A DNA stretch of 64,000 nt from Avena insularis. Lineage: Eukaryota; Streptophyta; Magnoliopsida; Poales; Poaceae. Below, in pieces: positions 59,032 through 64,000 of this stretch. The translations under genes were made by a program, and so were the position numbers. Each line of letters opens with the position of its first letter. The stretch's first letter is position 1. The stretch is from NCBI GenBank assembly GCA_023614405.1, contig CM042684.1, positions 466,559,650 to 466,623,649 on the forward strand, written 5' to 3'. The notes beneath the pieces were generated by a model. The model saw only the letters and a list, made by a program, of their open reading frames with translations, searched no databases and was not told the DNA's origin.

Positions 59032-60567
59032 TTACTCCTTCACAGGAGTTCTTGGTGTTGATCCATCATCTGAGGTAATCCCGGCAAGTTTCTCCGGCTT
59101 TCTGGGTGCAACGCTGTAGGTCTCCAACCGTACAGGGCCTCCGATATGTGCCTTCGAAATTCTGAAAGAACGCACTTTGCATGTCATACCAGTTATGGAT
59201 AGTGTTCTCCGCAAGTTCATTGAGCCATGATCTTGCCGTCTTCCGCAACATGAGTGGGAGATATCGGGTTGCGACCAGGCTGTTTCTGCCTTTGGCAATG
59301 CAACAAGCTTGGAAGAAATCCTGTAGCCAGGTATCTGGCCGAGCAATGCCATCGTAGGCTTGGATATGTCATGAGATAGCAAATCCTTCCGGGAATCTCG
59401 TAGCTCTGATGCGTTGTCTGAAGCACTTTGGGACCAAGTAGATATCATCATTTTCGTACCGCCGCGCCTCTATATTGGAGTTGATCTTGTGCCTTGCGTC
59501 ATTCGGGGATAGAGATCGTCCCGAGTGTCGGCTATGGCTGCGGTGCCTTGGAGCCAGACTTCGGCTTCTGCCACCACCTCCTCCACCACGACGCCCTCCC
59601 TGGCCTCCTTGAGAGCCGTTGTGATGGCTACTTGGTGGAGAGGGTGGATCAGCTGGGTTATTTCTGGCTGATCGCAGCCTCCCTCCAGAGCATCGTTATT
59701 CCGGTTACGAGGAGGGTCTTCATTGTGACGAGCCCCCTGCCGGCTTGTCTCAGCACGGTATCCATCGTTTCTTCGTCCGTCATCCGAACGGCTTGCATGT
59801 CTAGGAGGTGGCATTCTTTGTCGGTCCTCCTCTCGACGTTTCTCCTTATCATCGTCCCTGCGGTCTTTCGACTCTCGCCGGGGCGGGTTCCTCAGATTCA
59901 GTGCAACAATTGCCTCTTGCTCTGCAATTGGGTTAACGTTACGCCAGTCACGGGCAGCTTTGTGGTGTTGTCCCGAAGATCCGGTTCTTGAGTAATTGTC
60001 CTCCTGGCGATCGGAACGGTGATGCTGCTCCGGAACGCGCTGGGGTCTTACGTTAGCCCATGCCAGATCTATGCAACACTGGTCGGAATCAGAGACCAGC
60101 TTTTGACTTCTGGACATGGCGACCTTTTGCTGCTCCAGTCCCTTGTTGAGTAATTTGATTCCCAACCGGATCTCCTCCGGGCCTGGATTAGCCGATAGAA
60201 TTTCTCGGGCCGCCACGGTGTTCTGTACTTGGGTTGGATACATCCAATCCCCTTTGCTATCTTTCCGAGGCTTCCCCATTCCTTCTCCGAAAAGGACGGC
60301 GTGAATCTGCGGGAATTGGTTGTCATTAGTATGACGTTCCCTGGTCTTCTGGTATTGCCTGGAGTTGTACTTTTCCGTAGATGCTATGCGTTTCTTTTCC
60401 TCCTCAATGTTTTTGGCTTCATCGAGGAGTACTTGACGACGCGCTTCTAGGTCCTGTGCCCTCTCGTCCAGTTCTTCAGCAGTAAGTTCTGCAGCTGTAG
60501 GAATAGGTGTGGTTAATGCAGCATCGATGAGTTTATGCGCACCTTCAGTGATCACGTGTCCATCCAC
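59032..60567 (-). pseudogene. Gypsy Gag, central part, frame-broken
   Basis: 59470-60567 is a 365-codon frame with a helical Glu/Arg-rich start (ELDERAQDLEARRQVLLDEA) and an Arg/Asp-rich region. The recognisable retrotransposon Gag domain follows in another frame at about 59066-59251 (ARSWLNELAENTIHNWYDMQ; FEGTYRRP) and runs on into 57617-58969. A frameshift therefore lies between about 59260 and 59470. Confidence 0.75.
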
Positions 60568-60609
60568 CGATTCTTCTTTTTTGGGCTCGTCTGGGATAAG
60601 CGCTCCATC

Positions 60610-61683
60610 TTAGTCTTCCTCGTATTCCTCGACAATCACCTCCTCTGCCGGAGGGTCTTTTGCCGGGGTCTTGTTCTTCTTCTTTGCCTTCTTGGCAGCG
60701 TCGGTAGCAAAGACGGCTTTGGGTCCGTTTCCCGGAGTCAAGCTCTGATCGGTACTTTCGGACCTCTGGATCTCGGGATTATCTTCGATTTCCATGTCAT
60801 CCTGTTCTTTGGGAGAGTGTTCCCTGGATCCTTCATCCATGGCTTCTCCTTCCTCTGCAGCTTTGGAGTTACACTCCTCTTCATATTCCGCGGAGAACTT
60901 TCGGAAATCTGCCGACGTCATCGATTCATCCGAGGATGCGGGTACGTCGACGTTTGTTCCAATTGCCTCCAGCACAGAGTTGGTGTTGTCTCCAGCATCG
61001 GCAGAGCCGAATCCGGATCCCACATATCCGACGAAGTGTGATGCGTGCTTCCTGAGGTACCTGCGGCTCTCGCGATCGGCCTCGTCGAAACGTTTGATGG
61101 TTTCGAGGATTTCATCTATGCCAGAGTTTTGCATCATCATGCGCCTTAGCGTGTATCTCAGGAAAGGTCTGTCTGTCCCAGCGCCATCTGAGCCGGAATC
61201 AGTGTCGTTGCTATGCTCCTCTTGGATTTCGACTTTAGCGGGTGGGTCGATCTGGGATTCGGCTTCTCCAGGGAGATCCACTCTAGATTCAACTTGGACC
61301 GCCAGGTCTGCCTCAGGCTCGGATTTCTCCACTATCTCCACAACTGGTGCGGGCTAGGTGGGATCAAGGCTTCCTGAGATCTGGAACTCTGCAGCCTCCG
61401 CGGACAAAGGGGACCCAGATATTTCCTCTGCCTCTATCATCACCGCTGGGGTGGGTGGGACAGGTTCAGCAAAACCGATGTAAACATCGATCTCACCAAA
61501 AGACATGATGGTGTAGGTAGTCACAACCTCCCTAGCCGGAATCCAGGTCTCGTCGAGAACGATGAGAGGGACGTCGCTGGCGTAGAGGATGCGACCGACG
61601 GCGATAGTCTCGCCGATTCCGATTCTTGCAGATTCTGCTCGGAACGCAGATCCGAAGCTCACTTGCCACACGGTGGGCGCCAA
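60610..61683 (-). pseudogene. Gypsy Gag N-terminal extension
   Basis: Two frames, 61354-61683 and 60610-61341. The first ATG lies at the primer-binding site itself. The product is acidic and Ser/Glu-rich, with no zinc knuckle; RPFLRYTLRRMMMQNSGIDEI is the most structured part. Such long N-terminal extensions occur in large plant Gypsy elements. A stop separates the two frames. Confidence 0.6.
61669..61682 (-). other. Primer-binding site of the Gypsy element
   Basis: On the minus strand TGGCGCCCACCGTG lies two to three bases past the LTR. TGGCGCC-type sites are usual for large plant Gypsy elements; tRNA identity was not determined. Confidence 0.7.
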
Positions 61684-61684
61684 C

Positions 61685-62195
61685 TATCGTCGGATTGATG
61701 ACAAGTACGCCATGAGGGGGTCCTCGAGGCGTGCGTAAGAGAGGGATGTGAGACGTACAGTGTTCCGGGACGGTGAGCACACAAGTTTACCTAGGTTCGA
61801 ATCCGCCGGCTTTGGACGGATCCTACTCCTGCTAGCAATCCAATAATACGGCAGCGCCGGAATATGGGTTACAAGGGTTCGCCTGTGCGAGTTGAGATTG
61901 TAGACTATTGAGGATGCCCTAAAGGCTCTCCCTAGGACGGCTTATATAGATATCCGGCCTAGGGTTTACAGGAGAGATCTATCCGACTACGACTGAGAGT
62001 CGGTTATAGAGTACATCGTGAACTACAAGTAACACTATGGGCCTAAGTCGGTAAGTCTTCTGGGCCTTCCCGTAGCCGGACTGGACTCCGTTTCTTCTCC
62101 CTGACTAGGCCGCCCGTGAAGCAAAGCTCTAACCCGAAGTGGGCCACCTTGGTCAGTGAGGACTATGAGGATACCCGGAAAGGATATCCCCAACA
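61685..62195 (-). repeat. 5' LTR of the Gypsy element
   Basis: 511 bp, starting TGTTGGGGATATCC on the minus strand. A TATATAGATATCC segment (about 61945) may be a TATA region. It differs from the 3' LTR at scattered bases and small indels. Confidence 0.87.
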
Positions 62196-63490
62196 CCCAA
62201 CTATATCAATATAGCAACCACGTGATACAACTAAAGGTAGCCTAGAAACGAACAAGAAAAAAGGCTGGGGTAGCAGCCAACACACGCCCAAAAGAGAAAG
62301 GAGAGACAAAACAGAGAAGAAGGCAGATCGACTAAGCAATGACGACCCACAGTTGCTGCGCCCTCTAGAGAAGTACCACCAAACTCCTAGCACCGACTCG
62401 TTAAGTACCAAGCAACACCTTTAAGCAGAGCGAAAGCTGGTGCCCGGGTCAGCTGATCCTAGGGTTTCCCCACACACAGGGAGAAGTAGATGAAGGGTAT
62501 CCACGATGCCCTTCAAGAAGGAATGGTGCCACCTGGAGGCGGCACTGTGTCGGTATCAAGCGAGCCGACAAGGGATTTCTCCCGAAAAAATCCCATCCAT
62601 GTCCCTCGGACGAAGATGCAGAAGAGACCCTAGAGGACGAGGCATCGACGCACTCGCCATCCACCAGCATGCGCCACGACGGTCACGAAGCCATCATCGT
62701 CATCTCACGGAAGCCACCGTCACGAGGTCTGCAAGATGGAGGCGAAGGGTAACTCGAGCCGGGGCTAGGAGAGCCACGATCATGTGGGAGGGAACAACCT
62801 CCACCGCCGAAGGCGGCAGTCGAACGAAGACGGCCGCAAGGTACACCAGTCCCAGTCAGGTCCAGTCGGGCCCAGCGGTCCCGTAAAGCCCGCGCAGAGG
62901 CACACCAGTCCCAAGAGGGTCTGGCCGGTCCCAAAACGGGCACGTAAAGCCCACCACCATGTTGCATCAAGGGTAGATGCCGGTAACGCCGAACCACAAT
63001 GAGAGCAAACCTCACCACCATGCATATCGGTGTGCTGCCAGGGGCAGATACCCGCCCGTCGCAACCCAGATCTGTCTGAATGGGCCAAGTCGTCGCCGCC
63101 CCGCTGTGCAACACCGCCACGTAGTACTACGGTCGCACCGCCACCCTGAAACCACTGCTGCCGGGAGCACCGCCGCCATGTCAACCCGCGTCGGGTAGTT
63201 GCATCCCCTCCTCGACATGTGTCTCACGGCCCCTAACGTCGTGGGCTAGCCATCGCCACGCCAGGCCCCACCGACGACGACCAAGCCACACCGCCGCCAT
63301 GAGCTCGCCACCCCACCTAGGAGCCTCACGTGTCGAGTGGAAGAGGGCCCGCCACCATGTGGGATTTGCCCGACGGCGCACGCCGGCGGTGGTCGGGGAT
63401 GAGGGGGAAGGGGGAGCGGGGCCGGGGCGAGCTAGGGATCGCCCAGGTCGCGTGGGGGCGACTGAGTAGAGATGAAGCCCTAGCTGAAGC

Positions 63491-64000
63491 ATCCACATTT
63501 GCTAGCAAAGCAAAAATAAAATAAAAAGAGATCCCTGTAAGACATTGGTTCCATTATGATAGTTTGACCACGGGAATACCAAATCCAAGTCCTCGGGGGC
63601 AACACACTTCAAGTATGATTGTTTGACCACGGGAATGTCTAGTGTGTAGGTCATGGACTGTTGTAGGCTATTCTTCTATCTCAAGTGTATGTTTTCAGTG
63701 CTCTCAAGCATCCCCGGTCACCGGCTTGCCTCACTCGTTGCCAAAAGCATTGTTGTGTTTTCTAGGTGCCTTCAGATTCTAAGCTCCCAGAACCTTGATA
63801 AACCGATGCAGAGGCAGAGGCCGGAGATATCGTTTTTCTTTAAGAAATAGCATGATCACTGTCTCTCCAAACTTCCTCACGGACTTCCGGGTAGTGTCTT
63901 CCTCAATGCTAAGGCACTTATCGGTGTAACAACAAGAATATCATACTTGATCACTCGCATTGCCTCTGCTACCTTCTAAAAAACACTGAACCCAAGCTCC
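63491..64000. other. Unassigned DNA with a 22 bp direct repeat and a retroposon-like tail
   Basis: ATGAT(A/T)GTTTGACCACGG occurs at 63556 and 63615, 59 bases apart, with one mismatch over 22 bases. GATGCAGAGGCAGAGGCCGG followed by TTTTTCTTTAAGAAA (about 63807-63847) resembles the 3' tail of a Triticeae LINE-type element on the plus strand. No gene was recognised. Confidence 0.4.

Larger units (their letters stand above)
49534..62195 (-). mobile_element. Gypsy LTR retrotransposon, 12.7 kb, with a reverse-strand gene
   Basis: LTRs at 49534-50041 and 61685-62195 (about 510 bp). Termini TGTTGGGG...GACA on the minus strand; flanks CCTAA (49529-49533) and CCCAA (62196-62200) form a 5 bp target duplication with one mismatch. 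Minus-strand order: primer site, gag region, protease, RT, RNase H, integrase (the Gypsy order), then a plus-strand multi-exon gene before the 3' LTR. Length and the reverse-strand gene suit the Tat/Ogre-like or Athila-related plant Gypsy groups; clade not proven. All pol frames are broken. Confidence 0.88.
49505..63490 (-). mobile_element. Non-LTR retroposon interrupted by the Gypsy element
   Basis: The minus-strand body is 63490 to 62196 and its 3' tail resumes at 49533-49505 (GCGAAACCCTATTTCTAAAA). GC-rich 5' part, then GTTGCTATATTGATATAGTT near the 3' end. About 1.3 kb without the Gypsy insertion; no reverse transcriptase frame. The continuity across the Gypsy element is inferred from typical tail structure. 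Confidence 0.5.

Noticed and set aside
62449..63508. Several GC-rich frames of 60-145 codons on both strands
   Set aside because: They overlap in many frames within a retroposon body and show no conserved domain.
1..64000. CRISPR arrays, operons, tRNA genes, bacterial-type promoters
   Set aside because: None seen; the sequence is plant nuclear DNA and the regular repeats present are transposon-derived.

Overview
This is nuclear DNA of a plant, almost certainly a grass of the wheat/barley tribe (Triticeae). The evidence is the density of nested retrotransposons, Copia LTRs beginning TGAAGGAAATATGCCC or TGTTGGAAATATGCC (read on the minus strand), a TGATACGT-type Gypsy LTR with an AAGCTTGGGGATG polypurine tract, CTCCCTCCG Stowaway MITEs, CACTA arms built from TTTGCCGAGGGC and CTACGCCGACGG motifs, and a spliced gene-in-reverse inside a Gypsy element. 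Family names given here come from recognition of motifs, not from a search.

Only one apparently intact host gene was found: an intronless ATL-type RING-H2 ubiquitin ligase gene on the minus strand (22093-22668). A frame-broken paralogue lies at 3761-4224. Its 5' flank was split by a Harbinger transposon and resumes at 16212-16348. Non-coding DNA downstream of the intact gene (about 18455-21890) is paralogous to 32100-33910, and 24930-25320 is paralogous to 31575-31990, so the locus has expanded by local duplication. Comparing the copies gives near-empty sites that date several MITE insertions after the duplication.

Layout. 1-3700: low-copy DNA with a probable decayed DNA transposon and short repeats. 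3761-4520: ATL pseudogene and flank. 4521-16207: Harbinger element carrying a MYB/SANT-like gene, interrupted by a solo Copia LTR (itself holding a MITE) and by a complete 8.3 kb Copia element (7019-15352, TSD GAAAT). 16596-17560: relic of a second MYB/SANT transposon gene. 18455-22980: duplicated intergenic segment with three MITE-like insertions and one retroposon-like insertion, ending in the intact ATL gene. 23906-24692: small CACTA derivative. 26073-31560: larger CACTA element with a 667 bp internal repeat, a 3.0 kb Helitron and a 5S-rRNA-like stretch. 31575-33910: second copy of the duplicated segment with Stowaway insertions. About 34140-47732: old Copia element holding a complete non-autonomous Gypsy-type element (36786-43280, TSD GTTGT). 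49534-62195: 12.7 kb Gypsy element inserted in a non-LTR retroposon.

All retroelement protein genes seen here are broken by stops or frameshifts, except a conserved-looking ORF of unknown function in the non-autonomous element. No tRNA, functional rRNA, CRISPR or bacterial-type feature is present. The most interesting items are the multi-exon reverse-strand gene inside the Gypsy element, the 5S-like sequence in a CACTA arm, the Helitron with precise termini, and the ATL gene/pseudogene pair with its nested-insertion history.
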